Shown here piece by piece: positions 1 through 8,829 of a stretch of 64,000 nt of DNA (positions within the stretch are counted from its first letter, which is position 1; each line of letters begins with the position of its first letter). The DNA is taken from the NCBI RefSeq assembly GCF_039521975.1, contig NZ_BAAACZ010000011.1, positions 124,001 to 188,000 on the forward strand, written 5' to 3'. Position numbers and translations under genes: made by a program. The DNA is from Alkalibacillus silvisoli. Its GTDB lineage: Bacteria; Bacillota; Bacilli; Bacillales; Alkalibacillaceae. The notes beneath the pieces are model-generated. The model was not told the DNA's origin, did no database searches, and saw only the letters and a list, made by a program, of their open reading frames with translations.

Positions 1-1513
1 GAAGTCTCTAATAGTTGGTGGGGCACTAGGTGTATTAGTTATTTTAATCGCCTTAACGGTATTTGCTACTTCACCTAAAATGGTCCCTTTATATAGTAAC
101 TTGACATTAGAAGAAGCAGGTGACCTGCGTGAAGAGTTACAAAGTAGAGGTGTGCCTCACGAGATTGAAGAAGGAGGAACAACAATATTAGTTCCTGAAA
201 ATCAATCTGATGAACTGTTAGTAGAATTAGCAGCACAAGGCATTCCAAATAGTGGGAATATCGATTATTCGTTTTTTAGTGAAAATGTATCTTGGGGAAT
301 GACTGATGAAGAAAGACAGATCATTGAATTAGATGCACTTCAAACAGAGCTATCTAACCTTATTAGTAATATCTCAGGAATCTCTGATGCGAATGTGTTA
401 ATTAATCGAGCCCAAGAATCAGTTTTTGTAGCTGATGATATTGGAGAATCATCAGCATCTATTGTTATTAACACAGATTACGGCCAAACGTTTGATGATA
501 GCCAAGTCCAAGGTTTATACCATTTAGTATCAAGAGCTGTACCTAACTTAGACCCTGAAGATATCGTCATTATGAATCAACATTTTGAGTATTACGACTT
601 AGAAAATAGTGGCGGTGGTGCGAACAATACATATGCACAACATAAGGAAATCAGAAGTGATATCGAACGTGATATCCAAAGAAGAGTACAGCAATTATTA
701 GGGACTATGATGGGCCAAGATAAAGTGGTCGTTTCTGTTACAACAGATATTGATTTTGCTCAAGAGAACAGGTTAGAAGAACTAGTTGAACCTGTTGATA
801 TGGATACGATGGAAGGTTTACCTGTTAGCGTTGATCGTGTGACAGAAACTTATACTGGCTATGACGGGTCAGGATTAGTTGAAGGTGAGGCTGATGTTCC
901 TAACCTTCCTGCAGTTATTGAAGATGGAGAAGAGGTAACAGAGTATGAAAATGTTCGTGAAACGATTAACAATGAATTTAATCGTGTAAGAAGCGAAATT
1001 GTAGAAAGCCCATATGAAGTAAGAGATTTAGGTATTCAAGTAGCTGTAGATAATACTGTTGAGGAAGATGGTGAAATCGTACAATTATCTGAAGCAGAAC
1101 AAGTAGCGGTTGAAGAAGACATTCAATCGATCTTAGCCTCTATTATTCAAACATCAGTACCTGGAGAGGCTGAAGCAGTAACGCCTGCAGATAATGTATC
1201 GATTGTATTCCAAGAGTTTTCAGGAGCACCTGATTTTGATACACCATCTTCACCAATACCAACATGGCTTTACATTTTAAGTGCATTACTCATATTAATT
1301 ATCGCAATTTTATTATTTTTATTAATGCGCCGCAACAAAGATGAGGTACAAGTAGAAGAAACAGTTTCAACAGAAATTACTGAAGATGAACCAGATTACA
1401 CGTTAGAACAAGTTGAATCTGAATCAGATGTAAGAAGAAAACAGTTAGAACAAATGGCTAAAGATAAGCCAGAAGACTTCGCAAAGTTATTGCGTTCTTG
1501 GATCGATGAATAA
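1..1513 (+). CDS. fliF: Flagellar MS-ring protein FliF (5' truncated by window edge)
   Basis: FliF builds the MS ring in the cytoplasmic membrane, the base on which the rotor and export gate assemble. The reading frame is open from base 2, so the true start lies upstream. The first visible residues (KSLIVGGALGVLVIL) are the first membrane segment. Next come the two periplasmic ring-building regions and a second membrane helix near bases 1264-1330. The cytoplasmic tail ends in KLLRSWIDE, the FliG-binding end. About 503 residues are visible against roughly 530 in B. subtilis, so little is missing. fliG follows after 14 nt, with a strong AAAGGAGGGAG ribosome site. Confidence 0.97.
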   Translation, partial: KSLIVGGALGVLVILIALTVFATSPKMVPLYSNLTLEEAGDLREELQSRGVPHEIEEGGTTILVPENQSDELLVELAAQGIPNSGNIDYSFFSENVSWGMTDEERQIIELDALQTELSNLISNISGISDANVLINRAQESVFVADDIGESSASIVINTDYGQTFDDSQVQGLYHLVSRAVPNLDPEDIVIMNQHFEYYDLENSGGGANNTYAQHKEIRSDIERDIQRRVQQLLGTMMGQDKVVVSVTTDIDFAQENRLEELVEPVDMDTMEGLPVSVDRVTETYTGYDGSGLVEGEADVPNLPAVIEDGEEVTEYENVRETINNEFNRVRSEIVESPYEVRDLGIQVAVDNTVEEDGEIVQLSEAEQVAVEEDIQSILASIIQTSVPGEAEAVTPADNVSIVFQEFSGAPDFDTPSSPIPTWLYILSALLILIIAILLFLLMRRNKDEVQVEETVSTEITEDEPDYTLEQVESESDVRRKQLEQMAKDKPEDFAKLLRSWIDE

Positions 1514-1527
1514 AGGAGGGAGATTTC

Positions 1528-2541
1528 ATGACTGCACAAAGAAAAGAATTAACAGGACGACAGAAGGCAGCTGCTCTCCTTATTTCATTAGGGCCAGATG
1601 TATCAGCAGAGGTATATAAACATTTGACAGAGGAAGAAATTGAGGATTTAACTTTAGAAATCTCATCTGTCAAAAAAGTAGACTCACAACAAAAAAATGA
1701 CATAATGGATGAATTTCATCAAATTGCTATTGCACAAGATTACATCGCACAAGGCGGGATTAGTTATGCTAAGACCGTACTTGAAAAGGCGCTAGGAGAC
1801 GATCAAGCGGGGAAGATTATTGATCGCTTAACCACATCCCTTCAAGTTCGCCCTTTTGATTTTGCAAGAAAAGCTGATCCGAATCAAATTTATAATTTCA
1901 TTCAAAATGAGCATCCGCAAACGATTGCATTAGTTTTATCATACTTAGACCCTGAACAAGCATCACAAATATTATCTGAGCTATCAGAAGAATACCAGTC
2001 TGATATAGCTAGAAGAATAGCGGTGATGGATTCCACTTCACCAGAAATTGTGAATGAAGTCGAACATTTACTAGAAAAGAAACTATCCACTACTGTCACA
2101 GAAGATTACACAGAAACTGGTGGGATTGAATCAATAGTCAATATATTAAACAGTGTAGACAGAACGACAGAGCGAACCATATTAGATGACCTTGAAATAC
2201 AAGACCCTGAATTAGCAGAAGAAATTAAGAAGCGTATGTTCGTATTCGAAGATATAGTGACTTTAGATAATCGAGCTATACAACGAATTATACGTGATAC
2301 AGAAAATGAAGACTTAATGTTAGCGATAAAAGTAGCAAGTGATGAAGTAAAAGATATTTTGTATAATAATATGTCTTCACGAATGGCTGAAAATATGAAA
2401 GAAGAAATAGAATTCATGGGACCAGTTAGGTTGAAAGATGTTGAAGAGGCACAAACACGAATTGTTGGTACAATACGCCGATTAGAAGAAATGGGTGAAA
2501 TTGTAATAGCACGTGGTGGAGGTGATGACATCATTGTCTAA
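1528..2541 (+). CDS. fliG: Flagellar motor switch protein FliG
   Basis: FliG is the rotor protein that receives torque from the stators and couples FliF to the C-ring. The 337-residue length is typical. The middle domain carries EHPQTIALVLSYLDPEQAS, the EHPQR-like motif that contacts FliM. The C-terminal torque helix region contains KEEIEFMGPVRLKDVEEAQ with its charged residues. The ATG start has an AAAGGAGGG ribosome site in the preceding gap. Its 3' end overlaps the start of fliH, which suggests coupled translation. All domains look intact. Confidence 0.98.
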   Translation: MTAQRKELTGRQKAAALLISLGPDVSAEVYKHLTEEEIEDLTLEISSVKKVDSQQKNDIMDEFHQIAIAQDYIAQGGISYAKTVLEKALGDDQAGKIIDRLTTSLQVRPFDFARKADPNQIYNFIQNEHPQTIALVLSYLDPEQASQILSELSEEYQSDIARRIAVMDSTSPEIVNEVEHLLEKKLSTTVTEDYTETGGIESIVNILNSVDRTTERTILDDLEIQDPELAEEIKKRMFVFEDIVTLDNRAIQRIIRDTENEDLMLAIKVASDEVKDILYNNMSSRMAENMKEEIEFMGPVRLKDVEEAQTRIVGTIRRLEEMGEIVIARGGGDDIIV

Positions 2542-3283
2542 CCTATATCGATCATCAAAAATAGTAAAACCTAAAAAGATTCAAGTAAAGCCAATTGACA
2601 AACCATCAAATGAGAATCAATCAAATGATTTGACGCATGAGGAACTCGATCAATTAGCGAAAGAAAAGGTCGCACAAGCAGAAGAACAACTAAATCAGGC
2701 AAAACAGCAAGCAAACCAATTGATAGAAGAAGCTAACCAACGAATCACTGAAGAGAGAGAACATTTTGAAAAAGAGAAAGAACAAGCCTATAACGACGCT
2801 TCAAAACAAGGGTATGAAGATGGCTATAAAAATGGTGAAATCAGTGGTAAAGCAAGTTATGAACAATTGGTTGAGCAAGCACAAGATATGGTTACTATAG
2901 CTAAACAAGATTATGAAGAAAAAGTTCAATCTTCAGAACAAACGATCATTAGAATTGCCTTAAACGCTGCTGAAAAAATTGTTAGTAAGAAATTAGAAGA
3001 AGAACCTCATATATTTATAGATTTAGTGACAGAAACCTTAGAAGAAGTATTTGACCAACCAGAGATTAAAATTTACGTGCATGTGAAACAGTATAATGAA
3101 CTCATTAATCATAAAGAACAACTACAATCCCATTTAAATCACCAGACTAATTTAGTAATTTATCCCAAAAAAGACTTGTCTGAATATGATTGTATTGTTG
3201 AAACTGAACTAGGGCAAATTGACACATCAATTGATACTAGGCTAAATCAATTGAAACAAGTGTTACAGGATGAAATGGGGTAA
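2534..3283 (+). CDS. fliH: Flagellar export ATPase regulator FliH
   Basis: FliH forms a dimeric stalk that holds the FliI ATPase at the export gate and restrains it. The protein is a long charged coiled coil (about residues 35-120, Q/E/K-rich) followed by a V-ATPase subunit E-like C-terminal domain. I chose TTG at 2534 because GGAGGTG at 2518-2524 lies 9 nt before it. An in-frame ATG at 2525 touches that site and a GTG at 2513 lies upstream of it. The gene overlaps the fliG stop by 8 nt and the likely fliI start by 14 nt. The start is the main uncertainty. Confidence 0.9.
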   Translation: MSNLYRSSKIVKPKKIQVKPIDKPSNENQSNDLTHEELDQLAKEKVAQAEEQLNQAKQQANQLIEEANQRITEEREHFEKEKEQAYNDASKQGYEDGYKNGEISGKASYEQLVEQAQDMVTIAKQDYEEKVQSSEQTIIRIALNAAEKIVSKKLEEEPHIFIDLVTETLEEVFDQPEIKIYVHVKQYNELINHKEQLQSHLNHQTNLVIYPKKDLSEYDCIVETELGQIDTSIDTRLNQLKQVLQDEMG

Positions 3284-4613
3284 TTTACAAGTGATAATTG
3301 ACCGTGTGTTAGAGCGAATTAATGACGTAGATGTTGTGAAACGTTATGGACGTGTCAATAGAAGTGTTGGACTTTTAATCGAATCGAAAGGCCCTGAAAC
3401 GAACATTGGTGAGGTATGTTATATATATACTGACCGGCAAAAAAAGACCTTTGTTAAAGCCGAAGTCGTTGGTTTTCAGGACCAACACGTTTTATTAATG
3501 CCTTATGAACAAACAAATATGATTGGCCCAGATAGTCTAGTAGAATCAACTAACCACTCATTAACTGTTAAAGTTGGAAAAGACTTAATCGGTAGAGTAT
3601 TAGATGGTTTAGGCGAGCCGATTGATGAACAAAAACTATCAACGAATCTACAGAGCTTTGATATTGTAAGGCGCCCTCCCAACCCATTATCTCGCCCGCC
3701 AATTGACCAAGCTGTATCGACTGGTATTAAAGCAATAGATAATTGTGTGACAGTTGGTAGAGGGCAACGGATCGGTATATTCGCTGGAAGCGGTGTTGGG
3801 AAAAGTACTCTATTAGGTATGTTAGCTAAAAACAGTGATGCAGAAATAAATGTATTTGCCTTATTAGGTGAGCGTGGTCGTGAAGTTAGAGAATTTATTG
3901 AACATGAATTAGGAGAAGAAGGGCTGAAAAGGTCGATTATAATCGTCGCAACATCAGATCAACCAGCCCTTCAACGAATTAAAGGTGCTTATACAGCAAC
4001 TGCAATCAGTGAATATTTTCGCGATGAAGGATACCATGTCAATTTGATGATGGATTCACTTACACGGATTGCCATGGCTCAAAGAGAGCTTGGATTAGCA
4101 AGTGGAGAACCACCAACAACTAAAGGATATACGCCAAGTGTATTTGCTTTACTCCCTCAATTATTAGAAAGAACCGGACCAGGAGAGAAAGGGAGCATTA
4201 CAGCGTTCTATACGGTTTTAGTTGATGGTGATGATTTAGATGAACCGATATCAGATGCAGTGAGAGGTTTGTTAGATGGGCATTTAGTATTAGATCGTCA
4301 ATTAGCTGAACAAGGTCAATATCCTGCAATTAATGTAATGAAATCGGTCAGTCGTCTGATGCAAAAAATTGTAAGCCAAGAACACTTACAATTAAGCCAT
4401 AGGTTAAGGTCACTGCTCTCGACTTATGAGGAAAATAAAGAATTGATTCAAATTGGTGCTTATAAGAAAGGCTCATCATCTCAAGTTGATGAAGCAATTT
4501 ATTATTACCCTAAAATTATGCAGTTTTTAGCGCAATCTATGAATAAATCAATAACAGCTGAAGAGAGTTTTATTCAATTAAAGAAAATCTTTCAAAGTGG
4601 TGATCAGTCATGA
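3270..4613 (+). CDS. fliI: Flagellum-specific ATPase FliI
   Basis: FliI is the F1-beta-like ATPase that energises export of flagellar subunits. The Walker A sequence AGSGVGKST is at about residues 172-180 (Lys178). The Walker B stretch is LMMDSLTRIAMA, and GERGREVREF is the family signature. The 447 residues match the family. ATG 3270 overlaps the end of fliH but has no clear ribosome site. GTG 3291, with GGGG at 3277-3280, is a plausible alternative giving 440 residues. The gene ends in an ATGA overlap with fliJ. Confidence 0.97.
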   Translation: MKWGNLQVIIDRVLERINDVDVVKRYGRVNRSVGLLIESKGPETNIGEVCYIYTDRQKKTFVKAEVVGFQDQHVLLMPYEQTNMIGPDSLVESTNHSLTVKVGKDLIGRVLDGLGEPIDEQKLSTNLQSFDIVRRPPNPLSRPPIDQAVSTGIKAIDNCVTVGRGQRIGIFAGSGVGKSTLLGMLAKNSDAEINVFALLGERGREVREFIEHELGEEGLKRSIIIVATSDQPALQRIKGAYTATAISEYFRDEGYHVNLMMDSLTRIAMAQRELGLASGEPPTTKGYTPSVFALLPQLLERTGPGEKGSITAFYTVLVDGDDLDEPISDAVRGLLDGHLVLDRQLAEQGQYPAINVMKSVSRLMQKIVSQEHLQLSHRLRSLLSTYEENKELIQIGAYKKGSSSQVDEAIYYYPKIMQFLAQSMNKSITAEESFIQLKKIFQSGDQS

Positions 4614-5050
4614 GCGATATGAAAGCTTTTATAAAACTATATCAAGTAAAAGAGAAAGAATTAGACCAAGTTCAAAAGCAGTATAATCGCGCTGTAGACC
4701 ATTTTGAAAACGAAGCGACTTCGTTATATGACTTATTGAAAGAAAGAGAAAACTTAGAACAGAATTTAAGTCAACAAGTTACACAAGGTATCAAAGTAGG
4801 AAGTATAGCTGATTTTTATAACTACTTTGAATCAGTTAAGTCTAAAGAATTAAATCAACAGAAAAAAGTGCACCAAGCAAGAGTTAATATGTATAAAAAA
4901 CAAGAACAGTTACAAGAAGAACACGGAGAACTTAAGAAAATTGATAAAATAATTGAAAATAAAAAAGAACAGCAAAAACGATTAAATCAACAGTTAGAAG
5001 CTTCCTTTTTAGATGAAATTGCTGTTCAGCAATATTCAAGAGTTAGATAA
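4610..5050 (+). CDS. fliJ: Flagellar export chaperone FliJ
   Basis: FliJ is a small antiparallel coiled-coil protein that sits in the FliI hexamer and helps couple ATP hydrolysis and the proton gradient to export. The 146 residues are almost entirely heptad-like and charged, with two long helices split near the middle (around ADFYNYFESVK). Sequence conservation in this family is low, so the call rests on length, coiled-coil character and its place directly after fliI with a 4-nt stop/start overlap. Confidence 0.93.
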   Translation: MSDMKAFIKLYQVKEKELDQVQKQYNRAVDHFENEATSLYDLLKERENLEQNLSQQVTQGIKVGSIADFYNYFESVKSKELNQQKKVHQARVNMYKKQEQLQEEHGELKKIDKIIENKKEQQKRLNQQLEASFLDEIAVQQYSRVR

Positions 5051-5060
5051 AGGTGATGAA

Positions 5061-5642
5061 ATGACTAAAGAACAAATTAATAAAGAAGGTACAAGTAAAT
5101 GGCAATGGTTTTTATATGTAATAATCATTCCAATTGTGTTTGCGATCACTTTAGTTTTAATTGTGACGACAATTGCTGGAGTAAACCCTTTTCAAGCAGC
5201 ACAAGAATATGGTAATAAAATACCGGTCGTTTCATCATTGATTCCTGACCCTGAAGAGGAACGTTTCGAAGAAGAGCTTTCTGAATATGAAGCGACAGTA
5301 AATGACCAACAAGCAACAATTCAAGATTTAGAATCAAGAATAACATCTAGAGACCAAGAGATTGAGGAGCTCACTGATGAGATTAATTCCTTACATGAAG
5401 AATTAAATCAACAAGAAGAGTCTCGTTACTCTCAAGAGGAGTCTGTTGAAAGGCTTACGCGTTCTTTTTCAGAGATGAGTCCAGAACGTGCGGCAGATAT
5501 TATGATCGAAATGGAGCAAGTTATAGCGTTAGATATTTTAGAAGCGTTAAGTGATGACCAGCGTGGTGAAATATTAAGTGAAATGGAATCAGAGATTGCT
5601 GCTAACTTTTCAAATTCTTTAATTGAACGAACGAGTAATTAA
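5061..5642 (+). CDS. ylxF: YlxF-like membrane coiled-coil protein with MgtE-N-like end
   Basis: This gene occupies the ylxF position between fliJ and fliK. The 193-residue protein has a short basic N-terminus, one membrane helix at about residues 14-38, then a long coiled coil. Its C-terminal segment (MSPERAADIMIEMEQ, ALSDDQRGEILSEME) looks like the MgtE intracellular N-domain repeat also found in FlbB/MotE-type proteins. I chose ATG 5061 because AAAGGTGAT lies just upstream; an earlier in-frame ATG at 5013 would lie inside fliJ. Its role is probably structural or related to export or stator assembly; the exact function is not established here. Confidence 0.88.
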   Translation: MTKEQINKEGTSKWQWFLYVIIIPIVFAITLVLIVTTIAGVNPFQAAQEYGNKIPVVSSLIPDPEEERFEEELSEYEATVNDQQATIQDLESRITSRDQEIEELTDEINSLHEELNQQEESRYSQEESVERLTRSFSEMSPERAADIMIEMEQVIALDILEALSDDQRGEILSEMESEIAANFSNSLIERTSN

Positions 5643-5676
5643 ATTTACAGTCTTATTTTGAAAGGGGGTGAACGTG

Positions 5677-6960
5677 GTGAACGGGATTATAGCGATGATG
5701 CCAATGCTACAAGATCAAGTCACATTAAAGGAAAGCTCATCTAAAAGTACAAGGAATGATCTATTTAGTAACCTACTAAGTAACTTATCAGAAGGATCAG
5801 AAGCTGAAGAAGATCTTATAGTTTTAAAAGAGAATCTATTATCTGAAACAGAGGTTAAAGAGCTGTTAAGTAATATAGTAGAGAGCTTAATAGAGGGGCA
5901 CGATGCACTAGAACAAATGATTAGTGAACTGTCATTTGAAGATGTTGAGCAACTACTTAACAGCTTGGAGCAATTGTTTAATGAAGATTCAAGTTTCTTT
6001 GAAGAGTTGGGTGAGGAAAAACTAAATGCTTTGGGCCAGTTTCTCTTTGAGTTGCACAACCAGTTAAGTGAAGAAGATTTGATTGATTTTGAGTCTGGGA
6101 ATGTTTCAGAACAATTGGCCTACTTAGGAATTCCAATGAATCAAATTGCTAGAACAGATGACAATCAATCGAATGGAAGAAACCCAAGTTTATTAAACCA
6201 AACTGAACAGAATTTAGCTAGAGTGATCGCATCACTGTTGAATCAACATCAGCCTACTACACAACAAAACAATCAATCAAATGAACGTTGGCAGAATTTA
6301 TTAAAACAGATAAAAAGCCAGTTAAATAGTCCAAACTTAAATCAGCCAGCTTATCAACATACTAAAGATGTCACAGCAATTAAACAGGCTTTATCTAAAA
6401 TATTAAATCAACAGCCAGCTAACATTTCAACAAGTCGTGTAAGTGAAGGTTTAGTAGAGCAAAACCCACAAATGTCTAAACTCGAACAATATACGATTCA
6501 TTTATCTAGAGCAAATGGTAATCAAACGAGTAATAATTTAAGTAATCAACAACAAATAATTGAACAATTACAGAAGATTATTCAGTCGAGCCAATTTGGT
6601 CGAACAAATGGTACAAACAATTTAACGATTCAACTAAAACCAGCAAACTTAGGCCAAATGACGCTGCAGTTTACACAAATTGATGGGCAAATGGCAGTGA
6701 AAATATCAGTGATGTCGAATGCAGCTAGAGAAATGCTTGAAAGTAACATGAATCAATTAAGGCACATTTTCCATCCAAACCAAGTTGTAGTTGAGAGACA
6801 GGTTGACCAAACCAACACAGATCATACGAAAGAACAACTGAGTGAACACCATGAACAGTCTAGTGAAGAACAAGCTTTTGAAGAAGGGCAACAAGAAGAA
6901 AAACAAGACGAACAACCATCTAGTCAATTTAAAGACTATTTATTCGAAGAGGAGGTGTAA
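5677..6960 (+). CDS. fliK: Flagellar hook-length control protein FliK
   Basis: FliK is secreted during hook growth, measures hook length and switches export specificity through FlhB. The N-terminal two thirds are low-complexity and rich in Asn, Gln, Ser and Glu, as is usual for the ruler part. The C-terminal hook-switch domain is recognisable at about residues 315-370 (LTIQLKPANLGQMTLQF). An acidic, Gln-rich tail follows. Several GTG codons are possible at the start; 5677 is preferred because the AAAGGGGGTG site (5661-5670) lies about 6 nt upstream. GTG 5668 lies inside the site and GTG 5674 is a second choice. Confidence 0.93.
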   Translation: MNGIIAMMPMLQDQVTLKESSSKSTRNDLFSNLLSNLSEGSEAEEDLIVLKENLLSETEVKELLSNIVESLIEGHDALEQMISELSFEDVEQLLNSLEQLFNEDSSFFEELGEEKLNALGQFLFELHNQLSEEDLIDFESGNVSEQLAYLGIPMNQIARTDDNQSNGRNPSLLNQTEQNLARVIASLLNQHQPTTQQNNQSNERWQNLLKQIKSQLNSPNLNQPAYQHTKDVTAIKQALSKILNQQPANISTSRVSEGLVEQNPQMSKLEQYTIHLSRANGNQTSNNLSNQQQIIEQLQKIIQSSQFGRTNGTNNLTIQLKPANLGQMTLQFTQIDGQMAVKISVMSNAAREMLESNMNQLRHIFHPNQVVVERQVDQTNTDHTKEQLSEHHEQSSEEQAFEEGQQEEKQDEQPSSQFKDYLFEEEV

Positions 6961-6963
6961 TTA

Positions 6964-7431
6964 GTGAGAATTGATGACTCATTAATGTTATCAGATAGAA
7001 ATCAAGTTCAAGAAGGAAACCAAAATGATGAACTTGGTCGTGATGCATTTTTAAAAATATTAATGACTCAATTAACTAACCAAGACCCTTTAGACCCGAT
7101 GGATGATAAAGATTTCATTGCTCAAATGGCAACATTTTCACAGTTAGAACAAACAATGAATATGGCGAATGGTTTTGAACAGTTTATGGAGAATCAAAGT
7201 TATTCGAACTTCCTCCAATATTCTAATTTAATTGGGCAAGCCGTTAACTATGGCGATTTTAATGAAGATGGTGACTTGGAAGATGAACTTAGCGCAATTG
7301 TTGAATCTGTTAGAAAAGATGGAGAAGGAATTATCATTTCATTAGATAACGGGAAGGAAATTAGTGCTGAGGATGTCACACAAATTGGCCAAGTGAATGT
7401 CGATGAAGGTGATGGTGAATCAGATGAATAA
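6964..7431 (+). CDS. flgD: Flagellar hook assembly (capping) protein FlgD
   Basis: FlgD caps the growing hook and guides FlgE subunits into place. The conserved N-terminal block is clear: DAFLKILMTQLTNQDPLDPM followed by FIAQMATFSQLEQ. At 155 residues it is a short FlgD that lacks the larger C-terminal fibronectin/tudor region of enteric versions, as is common in Bacillaceae. The start is GTG 6964, preceded by GGAGGTG at the end of fliK. It overlaps the next gene by 8 nt. Confidence 0.96.
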   Translation: MRIDDSLMLSDRNQVQEGNQNDELGRDAFLKILMTQLTNQDPLDPMDDKDFIAQMATFSQLEQTMNMANGFEQFMENQSYSNFLQYSNLIGQAVNYGDFNEDGDLEDELSAIVESVRKDGEGIIISLDNGKEISAEDVTQIGQVNVDEGDGESDE

Positions 7432-7801
7432 AATCAACCCGATCTACCATCAGCAACCTTTACCGGTAACAAAACCTAAAGAAAAAGTAGATCCACCTAC
7501 AAAAGATTCGTTTAAATCAGTTCTTCAACAAGTGACAAACGATAATGTAAAGGTTAGTAAACATGCAATAAAAAGAATGGAAGAACGAAATATCGAGATT
7601 TCTGAGGATCAATGGTCAAAGATTGAAGATAAAATGGTAGAAGCAAAACAAAAAGGTATTACAGATTCAGCTGTTATTTTACCAGACGCTGTACTAGTTG
7701 CTAGTACTAAAAACCAAACGATTATTACAGCGATGAGTGGTGAAGAAGCATCTGATCAACTTTTAACAAATATTAATGGAACTATTATTTTACGAGATTA
7801 A
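7424..7801 (+). CDS. Small flagellar-operon protein, TIGR02530-like
   Basis: This 125-residue protein lies between flgD and flgE, where many Firmicutes carry the short family I recall as TIGR02530 (flagellar operon protein). The recognisable core is SKHAIKRMEERNIEISED followed by a region ending in VLVASTKNQTIITAM. It has no signal peptide or membrane segment. ATG 7424 is chosen because GAAGGTGATGG ends about 8 nt upstream; ATG 7397 has no ribosome site. Its function is unknown to me; a hook- or rod-assembly role is inferred from position only. Confidence 0.82.
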   Translation: MNKINPIYHQQPLPVTKPKEKVDPPTKDSFKSVLQQVTNDNVKVSKHAIKRMEERNIEISEDQWSKIEDKMVEAKQKGITDSAVILPDAVLVASTKNQTIITAMSGEEASDQLLTNINGTIILRD

Positions 7802-7882
7802 TCTAGGCTGGACCTTAACGGAAGCCTATGAACTGCTGAATGACTGATGCAGTAAATTTAAAAATGAGAGGACGAATTTATA

Positions 7883-8773
7883 ATGTTACGTTCAATGTAC
7901 ACAGGAATTTCAGGGATGAATGGATTCCAAAATAAATTAGATGTCGTTTCAAACAACATTGCTAATGTTAATACGTTTGGTTATAAGAAAGGGCGCCAAA
8001 CATTTTCTGACTTGATGAGTCAAACAACACAAGGCGCGACAGGACCTGTTGGAGATGGACAACTTGGTGGTCGTAATCCAATGCAAGTTGGACTCGGTTC
8101 AAACACTGGAAGCATTGATAACATCCATACTCAAGGTAACCGTCAAACGACTGATCGTCCATTAGATTTAGCAATTGAAGGCGATGGCATGTTCGTCGTG
8201 GCAGAAAGAACAGTTAGTGCTGATGGTGACGTAGAAAACACTGCCATTGACTTAGATTTAGATGGTGGTGACCAAATTAATTTCACGCGTGCGGGTAATT
8301 TCTATTTAGATGAAGAAGGCTACATTGTTAATAGTAATGGACAATATTTAGTTGGAGACGTTGAAGGTGACCCAGGAAGAATTCAAATACCTGAAGGCGC
8401 TCAAAGTTTTAGTATAGGTGCAGATGGAACAGTGAACTATGTATCAGAAGACGGTAACGCTGAAGAAGCCGGTCAAGTCATGCTTGCAAACTTCTCAAAT
8501 CCAGAAGGGCTTGAAAAAGTTGGCGGCAATAACTTTGCATTGACGGGTAATGCTGGTTTAATGGAAGGTTTAGATGATCAAATTGAATTTCTTAATGTGC
8601 CAGGCCAAGGCGGTACAGGTAACCTTTATGCAGGCGCGCTTGAAATGTCTAACGTTGACTTAGCAGAAGAATTTACAGAAATGATTACTTCACAAAGAGG
8701 TTTCCAAGCCAATACAAGGGTGATCACAACATCAGATGAAATCCTTCAAGAGTTAGTTAACCTAAAACGATAA
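7883..8773 (+). CDS. flgE: Flagellar hook protein FlgE
   Basis: FlgE polymerises into the hook, the universal joint between rod and filament. The N-terminal rod/hook signature is MLRSMYTGISGMNGFQNKLD followed by VSNNIANVNTFGYKK. The C-terminal helix MSNVDLAEEFTEMITSQRGF is the partner helix. At 296 residues it is close to the compact hook protein of B. subtilis. It also resembles FlgG, and that name would be the main alternative; position after flgD favours FlgE. An 81-nt gap without visible structure precedes it. A hairpin follows immediately after its stop. Confidence 0.95.
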   Translation: MLRSMYTGISGMNGFQNKLDVVSNNIANVNTFGYKKGRQTFSDLMSQTTQGATGPVGDGQLGGRNPMQVGLGSNTGSIDNIHTQGNRQTTDRPLDLAIEGDGMFVVAERTVSADGDVENTAIDLDLDGGDQINFTRAGNFYLDEEGYIVNSNGQYLVGDVEGDPGRIQIPEGAQSFSIGADGTVNYVSEDGNAEEAGQVMLANFSNPEGLEKVGGNNFALTGNAGLMEGLDDQIEFLNVPGQGGTGNLYAGALEMSNVDLAEEFTEMITSQRGFQANTRVITTSDEILQELVNLKR

Positions 8774-8778
8774 GGAGG
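8772..8778 (+). promoter_or_regulatory. Detached Shine-Dalgarno site of swrD
   Basis: AAGGAGG overlaps the flgE stop codon and is the only strong ribosome site upstream of swrD. It is 51 nt from the swrD ATG at 8830, far beyond normal spacing. A 39-nt hairpin (8782-8820) fills most of that distance; leaving the hairpin out, the spacing becomes 12 nt. There is no other in-frame ATG, GTG or TTG between the in-frame stop at 8794 and 8830. Confidence 0.7.
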
Positions 8779-8781
8779 AAA

Positions 8782-8820
8782 GAGACTGGGGCATAGCTAA
8801 AGTTATTTTGTCCCAGTCTC
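8782..8820 (+). repeat. 12-bp hairpin inserted between SD and start of swrD
   Basis: The arms GAGACTGGGGCA (8782-8793) and TGTCCCAGTCTC (8809-8820) pair over 12 bp with one G-U pair, around a 15-nt AT-rich loop. No T-run follows, so it does not look like a standard terminator. Similar GAG..TGGGAC palindromes are, as I recall, frequent in intergenic regions of low-GC Firmicutes. A related but decayed pair appears at 29989-30107. Confidence 0.75.
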
Positions 8821-8829
8821 ATCCATCAT

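Noticed and set aside
2106..2534. A 142-codon open frame on the minus strand opposite fliG
   Set aside because: It lies entirely within a well-conserved gene, is Ser/Ile-rich low-quality protein, and has no ribosome site or family features.
4230..4260. CCGATATC inside fliI, resembling a sigma-D -10 element
   Set aside because: No TAAA element lies 15 bp upstream, and it is inside coding sequence.
5715..6059. Minus-strand open frame opposite fliK
   Set aside because: It is a Ser/Leu/Asn-rich mirror of the Glu/Leu-rich fliK codons, without a start signal.
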